From Clostridia bacterium (GTDB lineage Bacteria > Bacillota > Clostridia > Oscillospirales > Acutalibacteraceae): a stretch of DNA of 9,062 nt. Below, piece by piece: positions 1-6,665 of the stretch (its first letter is position 1; each line of letters opens with the position of its first letter). Under the pieces are notes generated by a model. The model did not search any database and was not told the DNA's origin. It worked only from the letters and a program-made list of their open reading frames with translations. A program made the translations under genes and the position numbers. The stretch is taken from NCBI GenBank assembly GCA_017501865.1, contig JAFVWD010000378.1, forward strand, positions 1 to 9,062, in the 5' to 3' direction.

Positions 1-123
1 CGAATTTTCTTTGAAAATTCGACTGTAATCCTTTCAATGACTGTAATGCAAAATTGTATTTGTGAAAAACAATTTTGCAAAAAGCCGATAGAATCGGCTT
101 TTGCGAAACGCAACTGCGTTTCG
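1..123. repeat. Cluster of four perfect inverted repeats (palindromic element)
   Basis: Four perfect hairpins follow one another. The first has arms 1-9 and 13-21 (CGAATTTTC) with a 3-base loop. The second has 11-base arms at 47-57 and 69-79 (TGCAAAATTGT). The third has 10-base arms at 80-89 and 93-102 (AAAAGCCGAT). The fourth has 9-base arms at 104-112 and 115-123 (CGAAACGCA). Hairpins two, three and four are almost contiguous. The spacer between the first and second carries a direct repeat, GACTGTAAT, at 21-29 and 39-47. The array may extend past the left edge. It looks like an intergenic palindromic repeat or MITE-like element with no coding capacity of its own; that identity is inference. 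A structured RNA is the alternative. It overlaps the 3' end of the adjacent minus-strand gene. Confidence 0.8.
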
Positions 124-576
124 ACAGATTACAACCATTATTAAAAACTCCACAGCGGAATCAAGCCACTCTGAAGCGAGGAGAGGTAAAAAGCTGAACA
201 CAATTATAATTTCGTGTACAACCTCTGCACCGCACATTGTTTTTATAATATTTTCTGTTGAATTACTCTTCAAAGAGAAGCTTTCCGGACTGTATGTAGG
301 TGCTTTACTTTTCCATTTTTTCACCTTTAAGATTTTATATAATTTTTTCTCGAATTTTAAAGGCTTAAACCATTTTGAATTACAGTTCAACCTCGGTTCA
401 ACAAATTTCTGACAGAATGTACCTACAAAAAGTCGCATTGAAAAATGATACAAGGCTGTACAGAAGGTAATTGCAAGACTTAAAAACAAATCTGTTCTGA
501 AACGAATATTCAATAATACAAATATAAAAGAAAACATGAATAAAATTGCAGTAATTTTTATCATCATTTTTTTCAT
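34..576 (-). CDS. CrtO-type (glycosyl-diaponeurosporenoate acyltransferase-like) small membrane protein, C-terminus apparently replaced
   Basis: A 180-residue membrane protein. It has an N-terminal hydrophobic helix (about 5-23), a second hydrophobic stretch (about 29-50), a basic middle and a third hydrophobic stretch (about 122-150). The middle reads WFKPLKFEKKLYK then VKKWKSKAPTY, followed by GAEVVHE at 116-122 and FSFLPLL. From memory this matches the small clostridial family named after staphylococcal CrtO, which acylates a glycosylated carotenoid in the membrane. The true substrate here is unknown. Relatives, as I recall them, read CRAEVVHE where this protein has CGAEVVHE, and end in a QRYNRPR-like motif. 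That ending is missing: from residue 151 on, the codons lie in the palindromic repeat cluster (below about position 126) and encode a basic, non-family tail. The gene may therefore be damaged. The ATG at 576 is preferred because AGGTAGG lies 9 bases upstream; a TTG at 585 directly abuts that site. It follows the DUF218 gene by 10 bases and should be the last gene of that operon. Confidence 0.6.
   Translation of the reverse strand: MKKMMIKITAILFMFSFIFVLLNIRFRTDLFLSLAITFCTALYHFSMRLFVGTFCQKFVEPRLNCNSKWFKPLKFEKKLYKILKVKKWKSKAPTYSPESFSLKSNSTENIIKTMCGAEVVHEIIIVFSFLPLLASEWLDSAVEFLIMVVICRNAVAFRKSRFYRLFAKLFFTNTILHYSH
80..102 (-). terminator. Terminator-like hairpin inside the palindrome cluster
   Basis: Read on the minus strand, a perfect 10-base stem (AAAAGCCGAT with ATCGGCTTTT, 3-base loop) is followed by one more T, giving a run of five T. 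This has the shape of a weak intrinsic terminator and would work similarly in both directions. It lies upstream of the stop codon (34-36) of the CrtO-like reading frame. It may end the transcript of the three-gene unit before that stop. Confidence 0.35.
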
Positions 577-586
577 ATAACTCAAC

Positions 587-1186
587 CTACCTGAAATTTC
601 TTACAATACAATACCCTGTGTAAAAAAACTCTTCTCTTAATAAAAACGGGATTTTCGTTTTCAAGGTTCTGTACATAGATGTTTTTGTAGGGGATGAAAC
701 CGCTTTAACACCATAGTCCTCTGCCATAAGCATAGCTCTTTTCATATGAAGCGGATCGCTGACAATTATTGCTGTTTCAAGACCGTTTTCATCCATTATT
801 TCTTTTGCGTATTCAAGATTTTCTTCTGTTATAGTTGATTTCTCTTCAATAAGAATTTTATCTTCAGGAACCCCCTGTGATAACGCGTATTCCTTTGCTA
901 TTGCAGAATCAGATTTATAACTGCCCTCACCAAAGCCACCTGTAAGAAGCAAATAATCAGCATAACCGTTTTCATAAAGAAAAATACCATGATTTATTCT
1001 TTCGCGATAAACAGGAGAAACCTCACCGTCAGAAATTGCGGCACCTAAGACAACTGCAACATCCGACGGCTGTTTCCCGTCAATTTTTCCGTAATTCCAA
1101 ATACTGCAAGCCGTAAAAGCTACGTACACAAAAGCAGATATTATAAGCATTGCGCTTATTATTAAGAGTCGTTTTAAGAGTTTCAT
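587..1186 (-). CDS. DUF218 family membrane-anchored protein (SanA/YdcF-like)
   Basis: A 199-residue protein with an N-terminal membrane helix or uncleaved signal (about 5-27, after a basic MKLLKR start), then one DUF218 domain. Family landmarks are visible: VVLGA (45-49), RERINHGIFLY (61-71), LTGG (81-84), the SDSAIAKEY helix (92-100), STITEENLEYAKEIM (117-131) and VSDPLHMKRA (142-151). The topology predicts a domain outside the membrane. Relatives such as SanA and ElyC of Escherichia coli are linked to envelope integrity and peptidoglycan or lipid-carrier metabolism, but no reaction can be assigned here. The gene starts two bases after the stop of the glycosidase gene. Its ribosome site (GGAG, 5 bases ahead) overlaps the end of that gene, so the two are almost certainly translated from one message. 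The family call is firm; the role is open. Confidence 0.88.
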   Translation of the reverse strand: MKLLKRLLIISAMLIISAFVYVAFTACSIWNYGKIDGKQPSDVAVVLGAAISDGEVSPVYRERINHGIFLYENGYADYLLLTGGFGEGSYKSDSAIAKEYALSQGVPEDKILIEEKSTITEENLEYAKEIMDENGLETAIIVSDPLHMKRAMLMAEDYGVKAVSSPTKTSMYRTLKTKIPFLLREEFFYTGYCIVRNFR

Positions 1187-1188
1187 TA

Positions 1189-3654
1189 TTACTCCACACT
1201 GAACATAATTATAATAGCCTTTTCACCCTCAGGCAATGGTAAGGTAAGACCGTTATTCATAAGCTCAGTACCATCCATAGTGAATACATTGTCGGGGTTA
1301 TCAATATCATAAAGCTTGTATGTAGCATCTGTTCTGAGTCCGTTTAATTTAAGAACATATTTACTGTCTGTAACATCAGCTCTTTTATAAACGAGTGCCA
1401 TACCACTCTCTGCATCATAAGTTGAGAACTGCATTGCCAGCATTTTATCTTTATCGAAACTACCGAAATCAAGCGGGTAGTATCTTTCGCCCATTTGTGC
1501 TCGTTGTTCGTTATAATACTCAAATTCAGGATTCTGATGTGAGAAGAAATCCATAAGCATAAGTGGCATTATAGCAGACCTGCAAGCGTATTCATTTGCC
1601 ATATAAAGATTTGCACCTGTTATTGGTAACCAAAAAGAAATACCATAAGTATGTGACTGAGTTGCATCAAATAAATCATAATGATAAGAACAGTTATAGT
1701 CACTTCTCCAGAAGGCTATACTGCGGTATGCCATTTCAAGGTCAAGTCGTTTACCGCCTGAAGCACAGTTATCTATTATAAGACCATCTACATTTTCTGT
1801 AAGATAATCTAAAAACTTATATTCATTTGTAATGTAATGATTTTCACAGATGCCGGTTCTGCCGTCATAATACTCACTGTCTGCCTTCTGCCAATATGAA
1901 AGCGGTGCAAAGTTAAAGTCCTGACGGTAAATTGTAACACCATTTTCTTTAAGTGACTTAAGAATATAGTCACAATAATACTTCAACGCCTCTTCATCTG
2001 CAAGATTCCACATAACGTTATCTTCACCGTCAAGTGAAATCAACCATTGTTCATTTTCTGAACCAACTGTGTGGAAATGTGTACCCGGGAAAACTCTTTC
2101 AGGCTCATACCAGAGAGTATGACCGAGACCTTTTTTCTTTGCATAATCTGAAAGCTCTATTATACCGTTATCGTATCTGTTGGTATCTACAGTCCAATTG
2201 CCGACACCGTCGTACCAGCCTTCATTATAGCTGTACCATCCGGCATCCATCCAGAATGCATCTGTATGCTCAAATACCTCTTTATCCAAGCCATTAAGAA
2301 CTTCAATAATCTCATCTGAGGTTCTTGTTGATGTTGGCCCTGCAACTTCCATTACTGTATATGAGCTTTGTGTCACATTTTTAGGATAAACGCAGTCCAT
2401 CACCCATTCTCTGAACATATTAAAGCCTTTTAAAGCATTATCTGTTTCATAGAAGCTTATTGAAACAAGTGGCGAACGAACCTCTTCACCGGGAAGAAGG
2501 TATGCATTGAAATTCTCTTGCTTTGCAGTAATACTCGTTTTACCATTTTCATTACTGAAAGTTGCCGCCCATTGACCGGTCCAACCGATACCTAAAACTG
2601 CACTGAAATCTTCACCATAAACATTAAAATACGGGAGATAAGTTTCAGTTGGTTTACCATCTGCACCACTGAATTTTCTTTCAGAAGATAAATTCTTTTT
2701 AATGAGTGAAAAATCACTTGCAGCAGTATCACTACCCATTGAGTAGTAAAGTTCTGCTTTACCTGTATTGAGTGCAGAGTTGATTGCATAAAAATCACTT
2801 ATAACACCGGAATTTTCTGCACCTGTATTTTTAATATAAACAGTCCATTGGCAAGTAGCATTTTTTGTAAAAAGAGTTGCTTCAACTGTTACCTGGAGAC
2901 CTTCTTTGTTTTTGAATTTTACACTGTCAACATTACCGTATTTACAAACAGTTCCTGCCGGATTTTCTGTAGGTATTTTCTCCCAATCAGCAGGGTTAAA
3001 TTCTACTCCGTCAACCTTGAATGTAAACGGATATACTGCATTTTCCCCTGTTAAATTATTTTCATACCACTCTGCACAAAGAGTATTTTCTTCTGCAGAA
3101 ATTTTCATTTCATCAGCACTTATTACAGGAAATTGAATGTTCTTTTTATACTCGAGCGCCTTTATATTTTCTTCGTTCAGAATAAGTGCACCTCCGCAAG
3201 AAACCACAAGATAAACAACTGCAAAAATTGCATTAAAAACCCTTGGCTTCTTAATTGCTTTAGCTACAAAAGCTATTAAAAGAAGAATTGCCGATACAGC
3301 AAAAGCTACTGTATATGCATTTATAATTACATTATCATCATTAAATGTATCCTCGTTAATTATAGGATTTATTTTCGCATTAATTCCCCAGAACATTCCG
3401 TGGAAAAAGGCATTTCCCGATAAAAATGCAATTAATTTTACAACCCAATTGGAATTTTTGAGCAATGTTTTTACAAGCACAAAAGCAAACCAACCTATAG
3501 CAATTCCCGAAAGAATTGTATAAAGCTGTATGTCAAATCCGCTTTGTGCTCCTTCAAATATGTACCACAGAGAATATGCTGAGTAGCACATAAGCCCCAA
3601 CAAAACTGTTGTCAGGCATATTTCAAAAATCCAATTATCTTTTAATTTTTTCAT
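1189..3654 (-). CDS. Membrane-tethered GH36-type alpha-galactosidase-like glycoside hydrolase
   Basis: An 821-residue protein with two parts. Residues 1-160 hold five predicted membrane helices (about 11-33, 42-64, 70-92, 110-131, 138-160). Short basic loops lie at 61-70 and 131-139 and an acidic loop at 93-109. By the positive-inside rule the rest of the protein faces outside. Residues about 180-420 look like the beta-rich N-terminal domain of GH36. Residues about 430-720 are the catalytic barrel: FWMDAGW (467-473), LWYEPER (514-520), YRQDFN (576-581), DNCASGGKR (628-636) and WRSDYN (649-654). By family analogy Asp579 is the nucleophile and Asp652 the acid/base. A C-terminal beta domain ends the protein. 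GH36 enzymes remove alpha-galactosyl or alpha-N-acetylgalactosaminyl groups; the substrate here is unknown. No cleavable signal peptide is seen. GAGGAGTG lies 7 bases before the ATG. It is the first gene of a three-gene unit with its own promoter. Confidence 0.87.
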   Translation of the reverse strand: MKKLKDNWIFEICLTTVLLGLMCYSAYSLWYIFEGAQSGFDIQLYTILSGIAIGWFAFVLVKTLLKNSNWVVKLIAFLSGNAFFHGMFWGINAKINPIINEDTFNDDNVIINAYTVAFAVSAILLLIAFVAKAIKKPRVFNAIFAVVYLVVSCGGALILNEENIKALEYKKNIQFPVISADEMKISAEENTLCAEWYENNLTGENAVYPFTFKVDGVEFNPADWEKIPTENPAGTVCKYGNVDSVKFKNKEGLQVTVEATLFTKNATCQWTVYIKNTGAENSGVISDFYAINSALNTGKAELYYSMGSDTAASDFSLIKKNLSSERKFSGADGKPTETYLPYFNVYGEDFSAVLGIGWTGQWAATFSNENGKTSITAKQENFNAYLLPGEEVRSPLVSISFYETDNALKGFNMFREWVMDCVYPKNVTQSSYTVMEVAGPTSTRTSDEIIEVLNGLDKEVFEHTDAFWMDAGWYSYNEGWYDGVGNWTVDTNRYDNGIIELSDYAKKKGLGHTLWYEPERVFPGTHFHTVGSENEQWLISLDGEDNVMWNLADEEALKYYCDYILKSLKENGVTIYRQDFNFAPLSYWQKADSEYYDGRTGICENHYITNEYKFLDYLTENVDGLIIDNCASGGKRLDLEMAYRSIAFWRSDYNCSYHYDLFDATQSHTYGISFWLPITGANLYMANEYACRSAIMPLMLMDFFSHQNPEFEYYNEQRAQMGERYYPLDFGSFDKDKMLAMQFSTYDAESGMALVYKRADVTDSKYVLKLNGLRTDATYKLYDIDNPDNVFTMDGTELMNNGLTLPLPEGEKAIIIMFSVE

Positions 3655-3661
3655 ACCGTTT

Positions 3662-3669
3662 CACTCCTC
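3662..3669 (-). promoter_or_regulatory. Strong ribosome binding site of the GH36 gene
   Basis: GAGGAGTG on the minus strand sits 7 bases before the ATG at 3654. The match to the 16S tail and the spacing are good, and they fix the start so that all five membrane helices belong to the protein. Confidence 0.8.
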
Positions 3670-3683
3670 ATCAATACAGATTT

Positions 3684-3712
3684 ATATTAGCACAATTTAA
3701 CTGTTGTTTCAA
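3684..3712 (-). promoter_or_regulatory. Sigma-A-type promoter of the GH36-DUF218-CrtO-like unit
   Basis: On the minus strand a TTGAAA -35 box (3707-3712) and a TAATAT -10 box (3684-3689) are separated by exactly 17 bases. Transcription would start near 3677, giving a leader of only about 22 bases. The promoter lies just after the proC terminator, which supports independent transcription of the three genes downstream. No operator-like palindrome is visible around it. Confidence 0.7.
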
Positions 3713-3733
3713 GCACACGATAAATTCTTTATA

Positions 3734-3785
3734 AAAACAGCCTGTCATTTAAAGCTTTACGGAGCTAAAAAAGACAGACTGTTTT
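3734..3785 (-). terminator. Intrinsic terminator after proC
   Basis: The arms AAAACAG-CTGTC (3734-3746) and GACAG-CTGTTTT (3773-3785) pair with a single mismatch across a 26-base loop. On the minus strand the last arm runs into five T. It begins four bases after the proC stop codon and separates the proline operon from the glycosidase unit. The long loop contains a small AGCT/AGCT pairing. Confidence 0.72.
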
Positions 3786-3789
3786 AATA

Positions 3790-4596
3790 TTACTTTCCTA
3801 ATTCAACTGTTCTTTCATAAGAACGGCTTACTGCATTTATAATATCTGCTCTGAATGATGCGTTTTCAAGTGACAAGACACCTTCTATAGTACTGCCTGA
3901 AGGACTGCAGACCGCATCCTTTAATTTACCCGGATGCTCTTTTGTTTCAAGCACCATTTTTGCAGAACCGAATACCGTTTCTGCTGCGTAAAGCAAGGCT
4001 TTGTCTCTCGGTAAGCCACATCTTACACCGCCGTCGGCAAGAGCATCTATAAACATAAATATAAATGCCGGACCGCAACCTGAAATTGCACTTGCTGCAT
4101 CTATTTTTCCTTCATCTATTTTGTCAAGCACTCCGGCATTCTCGAGTACATTAGTAAATTCAGCAAAATCCTCATCTCTAACATATTTGTTTCCTGTGTA
4201 AAGAATCATTCCTGCGCCTACCGATGCCGGAATATTCGGCATAATTCTTATAATAGGGTAATTGCCGTCACACATCTCATTCAAATCGCTGAGTGCAACA
4301 CCTGCTGCCATTGTAACTATTACAAAACGGTCCTGTCTTTTTTTGAATGTTGAAGATAAATCGTAGCATGTTTTTCTTAAAACCTGTGGTTTAACAGCTA
4401 AAAATATAAAGTCACACATCTGAACGATTTCTTCTGAAGTTACTGCGTTCATATTATAATTTGATGCAAACGCAGTCACCTTCTGCTCATCTATATCTGA
4501 AACAAATACATTTTCTGCACCTACTGCTTTAGAAGCTGCCAGAGCCAAAGCTCCGCCCATATTACCGCAACCTATAAAACCTATTTTTTTATTCAT
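3790..4596 (-). CDS. proC: Pyrroline-5-carboxylate reductase
   Basis: A 268-residue cytoplasmic enzyme of usual family length. It catalyses the last step of proline synthesis, the NAD(P)H-dependent reduction of 1-pyrroline-5-carboxylate. The N-terminal Rossmann fold shows IGFIGCGNMG (5-14) and FLAVKPQ (65-71). RIMPNIPASVGAG (117-129) and ISGCGPAF (171-178) are family signatures. The C-terminal dimerisation and active-site helix region carries the ProC signature as VCSPSGSTIEGV (229-240), where SPGGTT is the more usual form. The ATG at 4596 has a strong AAGGAGTG site 5 bases upstream. It follows proA by 34 bases and is the last gene of the proline operon, with a terminator close behind. Confidence 0.97.
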   Translation of the reverse strand: MNKKIGFIGCGNMGGALALAASKAVGAENVFVSDIDEQKVTAFASNYNMNAVTSEEIVQMCDFIFLAVKPQVLRKTCYDLSSTFKKRQDRFVIVTMAAGVALSDLNEMCDGNYPIIRIMPNIPASVGAGMILYTGNKYVRDEDFAEFTNVLENAGVLDKIDEGKIDAASAISGCGPAFIFMFIDALADGGVRCGLPRDKALLYAAETVFGSAKMVLETKEHPGKLKDAVCSPSGSTIEGVLSLENASFRADIINAVSRSYERTVELGK

Positions 4597-4630
4597 CGAA
4601 ACACTCCTTACACAAAGCAGACATTTCGTT

Positions 4631-5881
4631 TTAACGAATTTGTCCGTCGCCCTTAATAATATATTTGTATGTTGTTAATTCACAAAGCCCCATCGGACCT
4701 CTTGCGTGAAGCTTCTGAGTCGAAATACCCATTTCACAGCCCAAGCCGAATTCACCGCCGTCAGTAAAACGTGTTGAGACATTCACATAAACGGAAGAGG
4801 AATCCACACCTTTTACAAAAACATCTGCATTTTCTTTACTTTCTGTTACAATTGCTTCACTGTGCATTGTTGAGTGAAGTGAAATATGCTCTACTGCTTC
4901 ATTAACGTCCTTAACCACTCTGACCGCAAGAACATAGTCCAAAAATTCTGTATCAAAATCATTTTCTCCGGCTTTTGTACCGTCAATAATTTCCGAAGCC
5001 CTTTCACAAAGACGAAGCTCAACGGGATTTTCTTTTCTGTCTTCAACAAGTCTTTTTTTGACAAGCGGTAAAAATTCTTTTGAAATCTTTTCATTCACAA
5101 GCATTACTTCAGCAGCATTGCACACAGAAGGTCTGCTTGTTTTAGCATTTTCAATTATGTTAAGAGCCTTGTCAAAATCAGCATATTCATCAACATAAAT
5201 ATGACAAATACCTGTGCCTGTCTGTATACACGGAACCTTCGCATTTTCTGTTACTGCTTTAATGAGACCGGCACCACCGCGAGGTATAAGTAAATCTACC
5301 ATACCTACCGCATTCATCAGCTCATTTGCGCTTTGTCTTGTTGTGTCCTGAACAAGATTTATAAAGGTTTCGGGAAGTCCGAGCTCCTTTAAGCCCTTAC
5401 GCATTGCATTAACAATAGCATTTGCAGATGCAAAAGCTTCTTTTCCTCCGCGCAAAACGCAAACATTACCGCTTTTTAATGCAAGAGCGGCTGCATCAGA
5501 AGTAACATTTGGTCTGCTTTCGTAAATAATAGCAGTAACACCCATAGGAACGGTAGTTTTTTCTATAATAATTCCGTTGGGTCTTTCTACGCGATTTAAC
5601 ACCTTTCCTACAGGGTCAGGTAAAGCCACAACCTCTTTTATTCCGTTTGCCATTCCCTGAATCCGTTCTTCTGTAAGTGCCAATCTGTCGAGCATTACAT
5701 CTGAAACCGTACCTTTGGCACGTTCTAAATCGCTCTTATTAGCCACTAAAATTTCTTCAGAATTTTCTAATAATGCATCTGCCATTTTAAGCAAAGCATT
5801 ATTTTTTTCTTCTGTTGAAAGTGAAGCCAACTGCGTTTTAACCTTTTTCGCTTCTTGTAAAATTTCGTTTGTTGTTATCAT
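4631..5881 (-). CDS. proA: Glutamate-5-semialdehyde dehydrogenase (gamma-glutamyl phosphate reductase)
   Basis: A 416-residue cytoplasmic enzyme of full family length. It uses NADPH to reduce gamma-glutamyl phosphate to glutamate-5-semialdehyde, the second step of proline synthesis. The aldehyde-dehydrogenase-like fold shows VPMGVTAIIYESRPNVT (111-127), LRGGKEA (143-149), LIPRGGAGLI (198-207), the catalytic cysteine Cys254 in RPSVCNAAE (250-258), HSEAIVT (340-346) and the C-terminal signature FGLGCEMGISTQKLHARGP (378-396). The ATG at 5881 has AGGTG six to seven bases upstream. Only 16 bases separate it from proB, whose unstable product it takes over; the ProB and ProA proteins are thought to act as a complex in several bacteria. 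Confidence 0.98.
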   Translation of the reverse strand: MITTNEILQEAKKVKTQLASLSTEEKNNALLKMADALLENSEEILVANKSDLERAKGTVSDVMLDRLALTEERIQGMANGIKEVVALPDPVGKVLNRVERPNGIIIEKTTVPMGVTAIIYESRPNVTSDAAALALKSGNVCVLRGGKEAFASANAIVNAMRKGLKELGLPETFINLVQDTTRQSANELMNAVGMVDLLIPRGGAGLIKAVTENAKVPCIQTGTGICHIYVDEYADFDKALNIIENAKTSRPSVCNAAEVMLVNEKISKEFLPLVKKRLVEDRKENPVELRLCERASEIIDGTKAGENDFDTEFLDYVLAVRVVKDVNEAVEHISLHSTMHSEAIVTESKENADVFVKGVDSSSVYVNVSTRFTDGGEFGLGCEMGISTQKLHARGPMGLCELTTYKYIIKGDGQIR

Positions 5882-5897
5882 TATTCACACCTGAATT

Positions 5898-6665
5898 TTA
5901 TTTTTTTGCTTTAAATTTTGTTCCTATTTTCTTACCGTCAACTATATCATAAAGAACAGAAGGGTTTGAGCCGTTAGCTATAATCATATCTGTTCCCTTA
6001 CTCATGCAGAGCTTCGCCGCGCCTAACTTAGTAACCATTCCGCCTGTACCGAGTGTTGAGCCCTTGCCTCCGCCCAATGCTTCGATTTCAGGCGTTATTT
6101 CTTCTACTACAGATATTAACTCTGCATTGTCCGATTTATGCGGATCAGCAGTATAAAGTCCGTCAATATCTGAAAGAAGCACCAATAAATCTGCTTTCAT
6201 ACTCACCGCAATAATAGCACCTAAGGTATCGTTATCACCAACGGCTATTTCCTGAGTAGAAACAGTATCATTCTCATTTATAACAGGCAATGCACCGAGT
6301 TCAAGAAGTCTATTCATTGTATTCTGAATATTGTGGTAACGTTCCTCATCCTCCAGGTCGAGTCCTGTCACAAGAATTTGTGCTACAGTATGGTTGTACT
6401 CTGAAAAAAGTTTATCGTAAGCATACATAAGCTCACATTGACCTACCGCTGCCGCAGCTTGCTTTGTGGGCATATCCTGCGGCTTTTCTTTTAAAGAAAG
6501 CTTACCTACACCCATACCTATAGCACCTGACGAAACAAGAATCATTTCGTGACCTGCATTTTTCAGATCACTCATAACCTTACAAAGCTCCTCGACGTGC
6601 CTTATATTTATATTTCCTGTACTATGTGCTAAAGTCGAAGTTCCGACCTTTACTACTATTCTCAT
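5898..6665 (-). CDS. proB: Glutamate 5-kinase, short form without PUA domain
   Basis: A 255-residue cytoplasmic kinase that phosphorylates glutamate with ATP in the first, committed step of proline synthesis. The amino-acid-kinase fold is complete: VVKVGTSTL (4-12), LVSSGAIGMG (43-52), PVINENDTV (127-135), GDNDTLGA (143-150), LLSDIDGLYT (163-172) and STLGTGGM (203-210). The protein ends right after this domain. The roughly 100-residue PUA domain present in Escherichia coli ProB (367 residues) is absent and no remnant is seen before proA. In E. coli, loss of PUA weakens proline feedback and magnesium dependence but leaves activity. The start codon overlaps the stop of the symporter gene (ATGA), and only a weak ribosome site is visible upstream, so translational coupling is likely. 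Confidence 0.97.
   Translation of the reverse strand: MRIVVKVGTSTLAHSTGNINIRHVEELCKVMSDLKNAGHEMILVSSGAIGMGVGKLSLKEKPQDMPTKQAAAAVGQCELMYAYDKLFSEYNHTVAQILVTGLDLEDEERYHNIQNTMNRLLELGALPVINENDTVSTQEIAVGDNDTLGAIIAVSMKADLLVLLSDIDGLYTADPHKSDNAELISVVEEITPEIEALGGGKGSTLGTGGMVTKLGAAKLCMSKGTDMIIANGSNPSVLYDIVDGKKIGTKFKAKK

Noticed and set aside
1..133. CRISPR array
   Set aside because: The repeats are adjacent inverted pairs with different arm sequences, not identical direct repeats with regular spacers, and no cas gene is near.
101..412. Plus-strand open frame of about 100 codons
   Set aside because: It begins in the palindrome cluster and runs antisense to the CrtO-like gene, with no ribosome site or recognisable motif. 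The minus-strand frame has family features.
2034..2297. Plus-strand open frame within the GH36 gene
   Set aside because: It lies antisense to the conserved catalytic region and shows a cysteine-, histidine- and arginine-rich composition typical of a shadow frame.
4625..4638. Inverted repeat TTCGTT/AACGAA at the proA stop, as a terminator between proA and proC
   Set aside because: The arms are six bases and AT-rich with a 2-base loop and no T run. proC follows after 34 bases with a strong ribosome site, so the operon most likely continues.
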